A DNA stretch of 64,000 nt from Diphasiastrum complanatum. Lineage: Eukaryota; Streptophyta; Lycopodiopsida; Lycopodiales; Lycopodiaceae. The notes under the pieces are model-generated. The model worked only from the letters and a program-made list of their open reading frames with translations, searched no databases and had not been told where the DNA came from. The DNA is taken from the NCBI GenBank assembly GCA_029204225.1, contig CM055094.1, positions 69,463,566 through 69,527,565 on the forward strand, given 5' to 3'. A program made the translations under genes and the position numbers. Of the stretch, positions 23,398-33,343 are shown in pieces. Within the stretch, counting starts at the first letter, position 1, and each line of letters begins with the position of its first letter.

Positions 23398-23644
23398 ATC
23401 ATATCTGGTGTTCATTGGTTGGATGGACAACAAGTGTCATTTTTCTATTCATACGTATGATCGAACACGTGAGAGATGATACCTTGACATGTGTCACCAG
23501 ATCATTGGTTGGACAGTCGCCACGTGTCAATTTTATATGATTTGATAGTTCGCACGTGCGACAAGACGTTCTTTTGCATGTGTGTACCGTGATATATAAC
23601 TCACAAACTATGAGGCATTTTTTTCACTTTTTTTTTTTCTCCGC
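23398..23644. other. spacer with CACGTG palindromes
   Basis: Contains two similar stretches CATTGGTTGGA(T/C) ... ACGTGTCA (about 23413 and 23502), ACACGTGAG near 23466 and a 12-base palindrome TCGCACGTGCGA at about 23551. CACGTG words are known plant G-box cores, so regulatory use is possible. No frame recognised. Confidence 0.4.
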
Positions 23645-23882
23645 ATATCGCACTTGTGCGCCACCTTCTTATTTGCTATTCTACATACTGCCTTCCCCGT
23701 GCACAGGTCCGATATCCCCGCATACGTGTCTCCACATATCGCACTTGTGCGCCTCTATTCTATATTGACTGGTCTCACTTCCACTTCCCTCGCACAGGTC
23801 CGATATACTGTACAAAATTTCTATACATATCACTCCTCTGCCCTCCCCTTCCTATCTTGCTGAACACGCACAAGTGCGATAT
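23645..23882. repeat. hairpin-unit array 1 (three units, 91-bp period)
   Basis: Each unit starts ATATCGCACTTGTGCG and ends with an inverted partner GCACARGTSCGATAT. Starts are at 23645, 23736 and 23827 (third one decayed); ends at 23715, 23806 and 23882. The middle is pyrimidine-rich. Start-to-start spacing is exactly 91 twice. The array stops 17 bases before the ATG of the H3-like frame. Related units are at 31859 and 41618. Confidence 0.8.
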
Positions 23883-23898
23883 CCCTCAGAATACTTCT

Positions 23899-24304
23899 AT
23901 GGAGAGAAGAAAACAGACGAAGAGGAAATTCTTCTCACATCCTCAGCCCCTGCCGTTGCATTACCCCTCCCATTCGAACTAGAAGGCGCAACCACAGCAG
24001 GTGGCTCTCTGATATTCGTAAGTATCAGAGATCAACCAATCTACTGATTTAGAAAGATCCATTCTACTGTGTTGTTTGCCACATTACTAGGAATGATCTC
24101 GGTCATTTTGTCAGATTCACTCCCTCGGCTCTTCAGTGCCTTCAGGAGGCTGTTGAGGACTATATGAGCCTTTTTTTTGAAGATTCATTTTTACTAGTTG
24201 TACATGCTAAGAGAGTAACCATTATGCCTAAGGATTTTCAACTACTGATGAGGATGCAGGAATATATTCCAACTTACATCTTAGACGACTGCTCCCAGAC
24301 CTAA
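23899..24304 (+). pseudogene. histone H3-like (CENH3-like) sequence, frameshifted
   Basis: ATG at 23899 opens MERRKQTKRK, close to the H3 start MARTKQTARK. After about 25 codons the frame moves by one base into TRRRNHSRWLSDIRKYQRST, then LLI with a TAG (H3 has an Arg near here), VCHITRNDLGHFVRFTPSAL, LQEAVEDYM and HAKRVTIMPKDFQLL, which match H3 helices alpha-N to alpha-3. The tail is only about 35 residues, shorter than canonical H3, and lacks the GGVKKPHRYRPGT block; this points to a divergent H3 or CENH3-type variant. The C-terminus runs about 16 residues past the normal H3 end. No intron is needed. One frameshift and one internal stop argue for a pseudogene. Confidence 0.75.
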
Positions 24305-25528
24305 TCCATTAGATAGGACAGACCTCCCTACCAAGCGGCCTAGGAAGCAGCCAACCCCGAAGAGAGCCCCAAAGAAAGTTAGGAGGGCCAATACCACAAA
24401 TTCTCCTCAACCTAACCTCATTGGTAATGTAGATACTGTTGCACTAGATACGATTGTAAATATCCATTTTGGATAATCATGTTATTCCTGTAGATACTGC
24501 TCATCCACCACCTCCTCCTCCTCGTTCAAATTTTTATACATATATAGATTCAGATGATTATCTTAAATTTGAGAGTGACATAGCTGATGCTGTAGATAGA
24601 ACTAGAGTTCCATTTTGTTTTGGATTAGAGGAACTTGACTTCAGTATAAACTATAGAGTTATTGATTGTTTGGATCTCAAAAATAGACGGGCTTCTATCA
24701 CTGATCCTGTGATAGAGTCTGGGATTACACTTTGGCAATGTGACATTGCAAGAGATTCATTTAATGAATTGTTGGTACTTAGTAACTTTTTTCTTCAGGC
24801 CTTCAAGCAGAATAACGACACTTTGTCACAGTGTCTGAATAGTGGATTCACACCAGCAACAAAATACCTGCTCGTGCCTTATCATACCAAGTAAGTATGT
24901 TAAATGCTTTTTGATGTTTAAAGCTTTATCATTGGCATTATCAATGGAAATAGTTTTCAGAATTGCAGCTAATGGACTCTCTATCTTATTTTGCAGTGAG
25001 CACTGGAGTTTAAACCTGATCTCTATTAAGAGATCTGTAGATAATATTGTTAAAGTATTTTGTGTCAAGATGAACTCGACTAGCAATACGCATAAGGATG
25101 TAGATATGTTCTTGCCATATTTAAGTAATTCATTCTGTTTCTTAATCGATTTCTTGTGTGCTGAATTTTTTTGTAGTCACCCCAGCAAAATGATTCATTC
25201 AGCTGTGGGTGGTACATTTTATTTTATAGGCAAAGTTATTTTCTGAGTGGTTCAACCTTCAAGAGAATGTTGATATTTCAAAGGTAATTTATTTTGTTTA
25301 TTCTTGGTTTTGGAATCATGATTAGTTTTTCTATTCTGTTGATTTTTTTAGCCATTACTAATACATGAATGTTCTATCTTGCAGTTTACACTTCCTGAAT
25401 ACACATCAAGCCAGGTGTACAAATCAAGACAAGAAATTATCCTAAGCATACTGGCGAGGGCAAGGCTTCAGCCTCCCGTTATTGATGATGGTGCTAAGGA
25501 TGATGTTATTATATTAAATAAAGATTAG
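24305..25528 (+). pseudogene. C48 (ULP1-like) cysteine protease, multi-exon, damaged
   Basis: A basic Pro/Lys linker (24297-24465, KRPRKQPTPKRAPKK) reads in one frame up to a TAA and then, one base shifted, the domain begins. Exon 1 ends 24890 at GTAAGTATG; exon 2 is 24997-25124; exon 3 is 25177-25283; exon 4 is 25385-25528. Introns are 52-106 bases with GT-AG. Exon 2 opens with NEHWSLNL (catalytic His-Trp); exon 3 has PQQNDSFSCGWY (Gln and nucleophile Cys of the C48 site). The usual Asp-Ser after the His strand is replaced (VFCVKMNS), and exon 3 needs a frame change between WYILFY and AKLFSEWF. C48 enzymes cleave SUMO-like tags and are often captured by plant DNA transposons. Whether it was fused to the H3-like frame upstream is open. 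Confidence 0.65.
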
Positions 25529-25984
25529 GAAAATATATATAGCACAGAACATATATAGATTGCACATGTATAGAATTGATAGGAAAAGCTATCCCATTTT
25601 ATGAATTTGGGAGCAAAAAATACACGTACTGATGCCCAACTTGGGTTTTCATTTATTGAATGAAAGAGTCTATACATAGATTTTTAAACTTTATTTGAAG
25701 CTATTGTTCTTCCACAATGATAATTGTTGTAGGTAGATCTTTGCAACACGTTATCAACTCTTGTCTTTTTCGCATCTGTGATATGACAAATATTATGTCG
25801 ATTATTCGGTTGAATCACTCCCGATAGTAGAATAATCCAACAGTCTCGCCTAGTGTTGTATCTCCCTAGGTCTTCCAATTGCCATAAGACTTTCACACAC
25901 CACCGATAATACCCAATCTCTGATCTCAAATTCTCCATGAGAGCGATTCGATTAGCATAGAAGTGTGCTCAATCTTCAACTGAT
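25529..25984. other. AT-rich stretch, nothing recognised
   Basis: Downstream of the C48 gene. Minus-strand frame 25684-25938 has no motif I recognise; it follows the gypsy integrase scrap but does not look like its C-terminus. Confidence 0.45.
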
Positions 25985-26262
25985 CTAATGTTGACATTCC
26001 TTGCATATCTTGTAAGAAATTTGATGTAGCTTGTACTTTGAGGCCTTTGAGTCCAATGTAAATTGGTGAATGAAACTAAAAGCCATATAACAGCATAAAA
26101 AAACTAAATCTAGTGGAAATTTGTTTTGCATTGTTATATGCAAACTCAACCATCGAGAGATACTTATCCCAATCCGATTCACATCCATATCTTTCATATA
26201 CTAGTCGAAATGTTCCGTCCGCCCATCAGATTGTGGGTAATTTGAAGATGAGAGACTAAGTA
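25985..26262 (-). pseudogene. Ty3/gypsy integrase scrap
   Basis: Minus strand reads PQSDGRTEH (the integrase Glu region), then after a stop and frameshift DWDKYLSMVEFAYNNAKQ and LLYG, continuing to QATSNFLQDMQ. This is the classic integrase C-terminal half of a chromovirus-like gypsy element, a different family from the 0-6.4 kb element. Only about 90 residues remain. Confidence 0.75.
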
Positions 26263-27530
26263 TGAAAAAATAAAGCATTCATTATGGAATACTTAAATCA
26301 ATAAGCAGAATATGAAGTTGGGAGGATCAAAACCATCTACAAGGAACTATCTATTGCCAGTGACAGAATTGTTTATGTGGCTTTCCTTGTTTATGTTAAA
26401 CTTATAGAAGTCGAGAAGCAGGGAAAAATCAGTTGTAACCATTAGAGTAGATGATACTTATGTAACTCCTATGGAAGAATGCATTTAAAATCTTCTGGAA
26501 AATGGATTCACTTTCTTGATGATTGGGGGTTGTAACCCTATTAGAGAAAAGGCTTTTGCAACTTATCTTAGCTTTGCTCTATTGTCCTCTGGCCGCAGAG
26601 ATAGCTTTGTAAATAGAAATGATGATTTCTAAATTTGAAAAAATCCAGATCTCTGGTTGCTGGTGGTCAGTTGTTTTGCGGCTTGTAGCCGAATCATTTG
26701 AGATTGATCTTTCTGGAATTGACAACCGATAGAAAACGAATGTGGCAACATGTGTTGTGGGTCGTTTGAGTTGCTGGAAGAGCATTGGAACGCTAAGAAA
26801 TCAGGAAATGAGGCCGTAGACTTGATTTTTAAAGGATTGAAAGAGCAGCTTCTGTCTAAAGCATAGTCAGGGCACCACCATCGTTCTCTGCCATTTTGCA
26901 GTCCAGTGACTAAACCTCCCCCGATGGATCCCTTGTAGCATTAAGCAAGGTAGGGCGCAGATGTAGCAGTCGTCAGCTGGATTGTTGGAGAAGCCGTGAT
27001 GGAGTAGGGTGAGGCAGAAGTGCAGCTATGTGGCTCTGAGGTTGGATGAAAGTCGTGGTTTCATCTTCCATGTTTATATGGGAAACCCTTGTTAGGGTTA
27101 GGGTTTTGCATGAAAGCCCTTGTGTGTTGCATGGCTTTTTCCCTTTTGCTAAGGTAGAGCCCAGTGCATGGTTAAAAGTAGACCATCCTTGTGGCTGCAT
27201 GGCTGTCTTCAAGTTCTATTGATGTCGCATGGCAATGGTCTAGGGTGTTGTGAGCCTTGGTTAGTAACCCTGGTGAAAGCTATGGTCGGTTTGGAATGAT
27301 GATTTTCGAGAATTCACCTAACTTGACACTAAGAATCGTGTTACCGGTTCTTGTCAAATTGGTTTTGCCTTTTTTTAATTGTCATGAACTCGGTTCATGA
27401 ATTTAGGATTTCCGGCAAAATGTTAATTCTTCATGGAATTTTGTCCCAAACGAGCACCAAATGGATGGGAACTTTGGTGTCCTGGTACAATGCTATTAAC
27501 ATTTTAAACTCTGGAGTAAGGAGTTACTCC
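26263..27530. other. no recognisable genes
   Basis: Short frames only. A stretch near 27090 reads GTTAGGGTTAGGGTTTTG, a few telomere-like words. Confidence 0.5.
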
Positions 27531-27633
27531 ATTATTATAGAGTTATCATCTCCAAGGGTTGGCTTAGTTGGTTAGCTTGGCATCCAAAGTTTCTTTGGTC
27601 CTTTGGAAACCAAGATGCATTATTATAGAGTTA
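27531..27633 (+). mobile_element. tRNA-derived short retroposon with 15-bp target duplications
   Basis: A 73-base insert (27546-27618) is flanked by perfect 15-base repeats ATTATTATAGAGTTA (27531-27545 and 27619-27633). The insert carries a tRNA-like box A (TTGGCTTAGTTGGTTAGC), the stretch CATCCAAAGTTTCTTTGGT and ends AAACCAAGATGC. A second member sits at 62378-62494. No poly-A tail. Perfect duplications suggest a fairly recent, probably LINE-driven insertion. Confidence 0.8.
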
Positions 27634-28334
27634 AATTATGATTGTAGATCTTATTCATCCTTTTTTTTCCCCCTTTTTTGTCGATAATCACCGGTTGTTT
27701 ATGTTGTTACATTCTAATTGATTTTGATCATTAGAAATTGGACGATCAAGCTTTTAGCAAAATACTTGTTGAAGATGATTTTCAGTTTAGACTAACTCAA
27801 ATAACTGGTAATAATGAATGGTTCTAGAACTCTTTATTTGACGAAAGAAATTTTGTTGTAAATCCAATTTCAGGGATTTTCCATTCATCTACTTTCATTA
27901 GTTACACTAAACTAACAAAGTCAATGACATGAAAACGGGAACATGCCTACTTTTTGGTTGAAAGGAAATAATACTAAAGTCAATGACATGAAAACGAAAA
28001 CATACCTACTTTTTGGTTGAAAGGAAAAAAGCCTTGCATTTTGTATATGTTTATGAGAATTTCATATGCCTTAATTGAGTGAAACTTTTCAGGGGACCGA
28101 AAATTTTGAGGGAGGAAGAAATAATATGAACATTAGAGTTAGTAAATGTGTTTGTATTATGTAATTTCGATTGCTAGCTCAATAGGGCAATTGCACAGTA
28201 CCGATGATGGAATGTTCCTTATAAAAGAAAAACCTCCTCTAACTTTGGTTTCATTTGGTTGAATTCATAAGGAGTATCTTTTGTGACCATGAGAATGACA
28301 AATTTTAGTGTGAATATGGATGAAAGATGAGCTA
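27634..28334. other. AT-rich stretch with a small tandem duplication
   Basis: A 58-base unit with AAAGTCAATGACATGAAAAC and CTACTTTTTGGTTGAAAGGA is present twice (27917-27974, 27975-28032). No genes seen. Confidence 0.6.
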
Positions 28335-28600
28335 TGTCAACAATCAGAAATGCAACATCAAGCATTCACAATAAGCAATCACCAAGTAACGAGACAGAAG
28401 AAGAACACGCAATATCACTCTATCACACACTAACACATACTGAATGTAAAATGTACATATGAACCCTGAACTCTGATAGAGAGGGAGAACCTAGGAGTAG
28501 ACTAGTAGACTAGCCTACGGCTAGTTACAAGTAGTAATAAAGTACATCGTAAACAGTAACTAGAAAGTATAACAATGAAGTTTATCATTGATTTCTAACA
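28335..28600 (-). repeat. 3' LTR of minus-strand copia element
   Basis: Minus strand TGTTAGAAATCAATGATAAAC ... TGATTGTTGACA, 266 bases, right after a polypurine tract. Sister of the LTR at 16433-16665. Confidence 0.8.
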
Positions 28601-29225
28601 CTCTCCCTCAATGATAAAATTACATTCTTCTATTCCTAGTAGAGTACGAAACTTTTCAAATTTACATTTACCTAATGACTTAGTAAAAATATCTGCCACT
28701 TGATCTTCAGATTTACACAAAACAAGATCAATGGCTCCATCAAGAATTTTCTCTCGAACAAAATGATAATGTATTTCGATGTGCTTGGTTAGATTATGTA
28801 AAACTGGATTTTTGGCAAGGTGAATGCAGCTTTGATTGTCGCAAGATATAGTAGTCGCATCCACCTGTGGTTGACCTAAATCCACAAGCATTTTTCGTAA
28901 CCATACCGCTTCTTGTGCAGCATTGCTGAACACTCGATATTCAGCTTCCGTCGAGGATAAGACTACTGTAGGTTGCTTTTTGCTACTCCATGAAACTGCA
29001 GCTATACCATAACTGAATGTATGACCACTGGCAGACCTTTTGTCATCAATATTACCTGCCCAATCAGCATTTGTATATCCTATCAATATTGGCGCTTCAG
29101 GCTGATCATACTTCAAACCAAAATTCAATGTCCCTCGAATGTATCTAAGAATACGTTTAGCAGACTTCCAGTGTGTTTGACTAGGATCTTGCATAAATTG
29201 ACTAACAACACCAACAACATAAGAA
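28595..29225 (-). pseudogene. copia RNase H (open frame, 28595-29194)
   Basis: The best preserved piece of this element. Reads HWKSAKRILRYIRGTLNFGL, YTNADWAGNIDDKRS (Asp), WSSKKQPTVVLSSTEAEYR (Glu), CDNQSCIHLAKNP (Asp), KHIEIHYHFVREK and VADIFTKSLGKCKFEKFR. The stop lies inside the first LTR bases. No internal stop over about 199 codons. Confidence 0.85.
28601..28610 (-). other. polypurine tract
   Basis: Minus strand TGAGGGAGAG directly before the LTR start; it overlaps the region of the pol stop codon. Confidence 0.75.
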
Positions 29226-29760
29226 ATATCAGGTCATGTGTGTGTCAAATAAATCAAACTACCCACCAGCTGTCTATACAAATAAGCATCCACTTTCTCA
29301 GATTCATCATATGCAATAAGCTTCGTGTTGATATCCATAGGTGTACTCAAAGGCTTACAATCCTGCACATTGAACTTATAAACCAAATCTCGTGCATATT
29401 TGCAACATCCATTTGTTGGATCTTCCAACCATAGAAAGTAGAAATAGCAATGACAGAACGTATAGTTACCATCTTAGCTACGGGTGTGAAGGTTTTCTCA
29501 AAATGATACCTTCCTACTGCTCAAATTCCCTCGCAACCAACCGTGCTTTGTATTTGTTGAGTTTCCCATTAGCTCCATATTTGATCTTGTATATCCATTT
29601 GCAAGTGATAGGCGTCTTACCATCAGATAGCTCAACCAAGTTCCAAGTCCTATTTTTTGATATAGCTTCCATTTATGTTTCCATAGCTTCACGCCACTCC
29701 TCGTGCTCCTTTGCTTTATCAAAAGGTTTTGGTTCTTGAGCCTTGAGCACATAACCCATT
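29226..29760 (-). pseudogene. copia RT with deleted catalytic core
   Basis: The RT start is readable as KTPITCKWIYKIKYGANGKL and NKYKARLVAREFEQ with stops, up to the QMDV region; then the sequence jumps to KYARDLVYKFNVQDCKPLSTPM and LYRQLVGSLIYLTHT. The part that should hold YVDD is missing, so about 100 codons were deleted. Confidence 0.75.
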
Positions 29761-30780
29761 AGGGCTATATTCATCTCTAATCTTGCAGGAGGTTTTCAAT
29801 TTTTACTTGATTTTCTAAGCTCTCCCTGCTCACTAGATTCGGGAGTATCTCCCTTCTTTGCACCATCTGTGACTGAGTACCATTTAGGTACTCTCTTGGG
29901 AATTTCAGCATCAGGCTTGCCTTTGTCCAATGGATTTTCTATATCAAAATCCACTTCTTTCTTGACTTGTACTTTCGCTCTCTCATCAAAAGGTTCAGTG
30001 ATTACTTCAGATTGTTCACCTCGACCCATCTCGTCAAATGTAGCATCCCTAGAGATTACAAGCTTCTGTGCATTTGTGTCATACATCCTGTATGCCTTGG
30101 CCTTCTCATCATATCCAAGAAAAATACACTTGATAGCTTTTGCATCCAATTTCCTTCGTTTCTCGTCAAGAATATGAGCATAAGCATCACAACCAAACAC
30201 TCTCAAATGAGAAATATTAGGTTTCTTTCCACTAACAGCTTCATGAGGTGTCTTACCTTCCATGGATTTTGTAGGACACTGATTCAGGATGTGCGTAGCT
30301 ATGCTACAAGCTTCTGCCCAAAAGGTGTTTGGCAGACCCTTGCTTTTGAGCATCGCCTTGGCCATCTCAACAATAGATCTGTTCTTTCATTCTGCAACTC
30401 CATTTTGTTGTGGTGAATAAGGTGTTGTAGTCTGCCTCTTGATCCCTTGATCTTTGCAGAAATCAATAAATTTTGTCAAAAAGATACTCACCACCTCCAT
30501 CTGATCTCAAAGTTTTGATGCAACATCCTGTTTGTTTTCAACTAATGCCTTGAATTCCCTAAACTTAGCAAAAGCATATGATTTTTTGCTTATGAAATAA
30601 ATCCAAATGCATCTGCTATAATTATCAATGAAGGTGATAAAGTAATAGTAGCCACTAAGAGATCTAGTCTGCATAGGTCTACATAGATCATTGTGGACAA
30701 GATCTACGATGCCACTGGCTCTCCTTGCTCCACTTTTGGGAAACCTCTCTCTCTGTAGTGTTTTCCCAAAATGCAACCTT
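29761..30780 (-). pseudogene. copia integrase (minus strand)
   Basis: Reads GIVDLVHNDLCRPM (Asp), FITFIDNYSRCIWIYF, damaged second-Asp region, TTTPYSPQQNGVAE with TGA then KNRSIVEMAKAML, and a clean C-terminal frame 29796-30365 with FWAEACSIATHILNQCP, HLRVFGCDAYAHI and KCIFLGYDEKAKAYR. Catalytic Glu present. Confidence 0.8.
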
Positions 30781-31246
30781 CACAATTTTTTCCTTCAAAA
30801 GAAATATCAGGCAATCCTATAACTAGATTACCTCTTTTGAGAATCTGTAAACTTTGAGCACTAATATGACCGAATCGTTGATGCCAAAGATCATTTCGAC
30901 TATCAACCGTGCTTACCATAGCTTGAGCAAAAGATCTCGCATTCAATTTGTAGAGTCGATTCCGGTTGACTCTAGCTCCTGTAGCAATCACTTTGTAGTG
31001 ATTCTTGATGTCTTTGACAAGACATTTGTCACTGTCAAACTCAACCTTGAGTTGTTGATCAGCCATCATCCCAACAGATAGTAGATTGTTAGCTAAGCCA
31101 AGTACATATTGCACATTGCTTATCCGCTTTATCTTCCTGTTGGCTAACTTCACCAGTACCACTCCAACTTCTTTAACAGATAGCAATTTGTCATCGGCTT
31201 GTCCAACTTCATCATCATTGTGAGTTTCCTTGAGTTCTGAATCCAC
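30704..31246 (-). pseudogene. copia protease C-terminus and GAG-pre-integrase
   Basis: Open frame of 180 codons: ISNVQYVLGLANNLLSVG (protease end) and DLWHQRFGHISAQSLQIL with the CEGCILGKH zinc Cys pair. The zinc knuckle of gag and the DSGA site are not found between this and gag, so a deletion of roughly 150 codons is likely. Confidence 0.75.
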
Positions 31247-31757
31247 CTAACTCTTCATAGGTTGGAAGATTTTCCCGTGTGGCTATACTTGTCACAAACA
31301 TTTGATGTGACTCACTCAAACTATTCAATGTCAACTGCACGATCTCACGATCCTGTACTCGCTCTCCAACTGCTGCTAATTGGTCATGAATCTCTTTGAT
31401 CTTCAGTAGGTGATCAGCAACAGTTGCACCATCATCCATCCGTAATGTGTGTAGTTTCATCTTCAGGAATAGCACTCGAGATGTGTTTGTGGTCTCAAAC
31501 AATGCCTTCAACGTATCCCATGCTTCTTTTGGTAATTCTGAATCCGAAATGTAGGGAATAATTGCATCTCTAACTGATAAGTTGATGACATTTTGTACTT
31601 TCCGTTTTCTCCTGTCAAATGCCCGCTGATCTTCATCAATCACTGGCCTTGTCTCTTCACCTATCACTATCTCCCATAGCTCCTTTTTCATCAAAATGTT
31701 TTCCAGTTTGAATTTCCAAACGCATAGTTGTCGGCTCCTTCCAATTTGCTTGACTCA
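31215..31757 (-). pseudogene. copia gag (UBN2-like)
   Basis: ATG at 31757. One indel within the first 20 codons, then VWKFKLENILMKKELWEIV, VINLSVRDAIIPYI, EAWDTLKALFETTNTSRVLFL, LKMKLHTLRMDDGATVADHL and LTLNSLSESHQMFVTSI. Open frame 31215-31694. Ends before the zinc knuckle. Confidence 0.8.
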
Positions 31758-31858
31758 TTGAGGACACTCTCGCTTAGAGTTGCCATTACTGAACAGATGA
31801 GTCCGGATCAAGTAATTTATCACACCACAAAACTGTATATTTTTTTGGTTATACACCT

Positions 31859-32098
31859 GATATCGGAATGGAACGCGGAAGTACGGCTGCTCAGGATCCT
31901 CTTTAACTTGTGCGCATGGATCCAATATTGGAGCATGCGATATCGGACTGGAGCGCGGATGTACAACTGCTCGGAATTTTCTTTAGCTCGTGCGCTTGGA
32001 TCCGATATCGGTACGGACAATATCGAACTGGAGCGCGGATGTATGACTACTCGGATTTCTCTTCAGCTAGCGCGCTTGGATCCGATATTGGTACAGAA
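31859..32098. repeat. hairpin-unit array 2 (three 80-bp units)
   Basis: Units at 31859, 31939 and 32019, each 80 bases. Each starts (G)ATATCGGAMTGGARCGCGG and ends with an inverted partner like GCGCTTGGATCCGATATCGG, so each unit can fold back. Units differ by many substitutions. The 100+ residue frames over it are products of the repeat. Confidence 0.85.
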
Positions 32099-32588
32099 AA
32101 AAGAGAGAATATAAGAACTTTCAAAGAGAATATTCTAGATTGCCTACTTCGGCGCAGTGGCTACGCCTCCTCCTCGAGGCCTTCCGCTCTTGGGAGGCGC
32201 CTCAGGCTGCCGCCCTCGGGCCTCCCAACGCCGAATTGGGGCCTTACCCTGTACATAAAGTGTAAGAGAACTTTTCATTGAAATTTTAAGTACTCTCATG
32301 ATGGCTCAAACTGGATGCCCTATTCCTAGTGCGTGGAATATGATAGTACACTCTTATTCATCTCAATAGGGCAATGGAGGTGATGGAGGGAGGAGCTATG
32401 GAGGGAGGGAGAGAGAAAACGCAAAAAAGGGGATGGCCTAGCACGCGCAGTAGGACCACTTGTTACAAATCGGGCAGGGAGATAGAAACCATCTCAGAAA
32501 TCGGCCACAACAAGATCAGAACATACACGATTCTTACAAATATGATTTAATCTACTGAACTCAGAGCATCTACGCCCCAAAAGAGAGA
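32099..32588. other. spacer with GC-rich patch, nothing recognised
   Basis: 32140-32230 is GC-rich (GGAGGCGCCTCAGGCTGCC) in an AT-rich setting. No frame or element ends recognised. Confidence 0.4.
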
Positions 32589-33167
32589 CGATCTTTTCAA
32601 AAACGAAGAGAACACATGACATGTTACTCTGATCTGCAGCCCACACACAAAGGCTATGAAGCTGAATCAGAACTATACTCCTAGCACATAGTGGCAACAC
32701 ACTAATATGAGAAGCTGCAGTAGTGGCATATTCCACTCCACTATACACAGCCCACTAGCATTAGCTATGGTAATGATGCACTCCACTACTCAACTTGCTA
32801 CATAGACACAACACAAACTATGCTAGTTGCATACTCTCTCACACTCAATACCAACACATAACATGCTCTCTACACAGCAAGAGACTGTCACACAGTCCTC
32901 TCACATACGCTAACAAGAAACCTCTTGCACACAGAATGCCCAATCATGGGTTCTTATTTATTCTAAATACCTGCATGAAGGTGAGCCTAAGTTAATGGCT
33001 CATGACAAGTGTTAACACTCGGTGGTTCTTGAAATCAGGGGTTTGTTGCTATGATCATGGATGATTGCACCAACTTCAGTAGGTGCTAATTTGCAGCAAG
33101 GGCACTCTTGGAATCAAGGTAAAGGTTGACTCCAGGCAGTTAGGCAGTCAGGCTTCAATCTTCAACA
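32589..33167 (-). repeat. 3' terminal repeat of mini element
   Basis: Matches 33344-33981 almost base for base apart from indels; the longer copy has small internal duplications (for example GAATGCCCAATGGTTTCTTGCACACA and GCACTAGGTGCTGATCTGCAGCAAGG). Confidence 0.75.
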
Positions 33168-33343
33168 CTCCTCCATGAACCTGAATTTTTGATCATCATA
33201 GGTTCATCCAAAGCGAGCTCCTCCATGAAGTTAACCTCCTCCATAAGGTCTTGTGCTTCCACCATTTCCACCATCTGAGCCTCATCCGCTTCTTCCTCCT
33301 CAATCTCGCTGGACATTGGTTGGATATATAACAATCCCACCGA
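33168..33343 (-). pseudogene. interior of mini element, acidic frame
   Basis: Minus-strand frame of about 53 codons from ATG near 33315: very acidic (EIEEEEADEAQMVEMVEAQ) and ending ALDEPMMIKNSGSW. The last part recalls the linker before copia RT, so it may be a remnant of pol. No other domain. Confidence 0.4.

Larger units (their letters stand above)
28335..31757 (-). mobile_element. minus-strand copia element, 5' truncated
   Basis: In order on the minus strand: gag (31757-31215), protease/GAG-pre-integrase, integrase, partial RT, RNase H, polypurine tract and 3' LTR. No 5' LTR or PBS: about 100 bases upstream of the gag ATG the sequence becomes hairpin array 2 (31859). Part of the RT with the catalytic box is deleted. 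Confidence 0.85.

Noticed and set aside
25684-25938. Minus-strand 84-codon frame as chromodomain of the nearby gypsy scrap
   Set aside because: No chromodomain aromatic residues, and it is not in line with the integrase end.
28335-31757. 5' LTR for the 28-32 kb copia element
   Set aside because: No TGTTAGAAAT-like start or PBS is found upstream of gag; the sequence turns into the hairpin array.
31859-32098. CRISPR-like array
   Set aside because: Units are full tandem repeats with inverted ends, not short repeats with unique spacers, and the genome is a plant.
31728-32281. Frames of 123-128 codons near 32 kb
   Set aside because: They lie over the 80-bp tandem array; the peptides repeat with the array.
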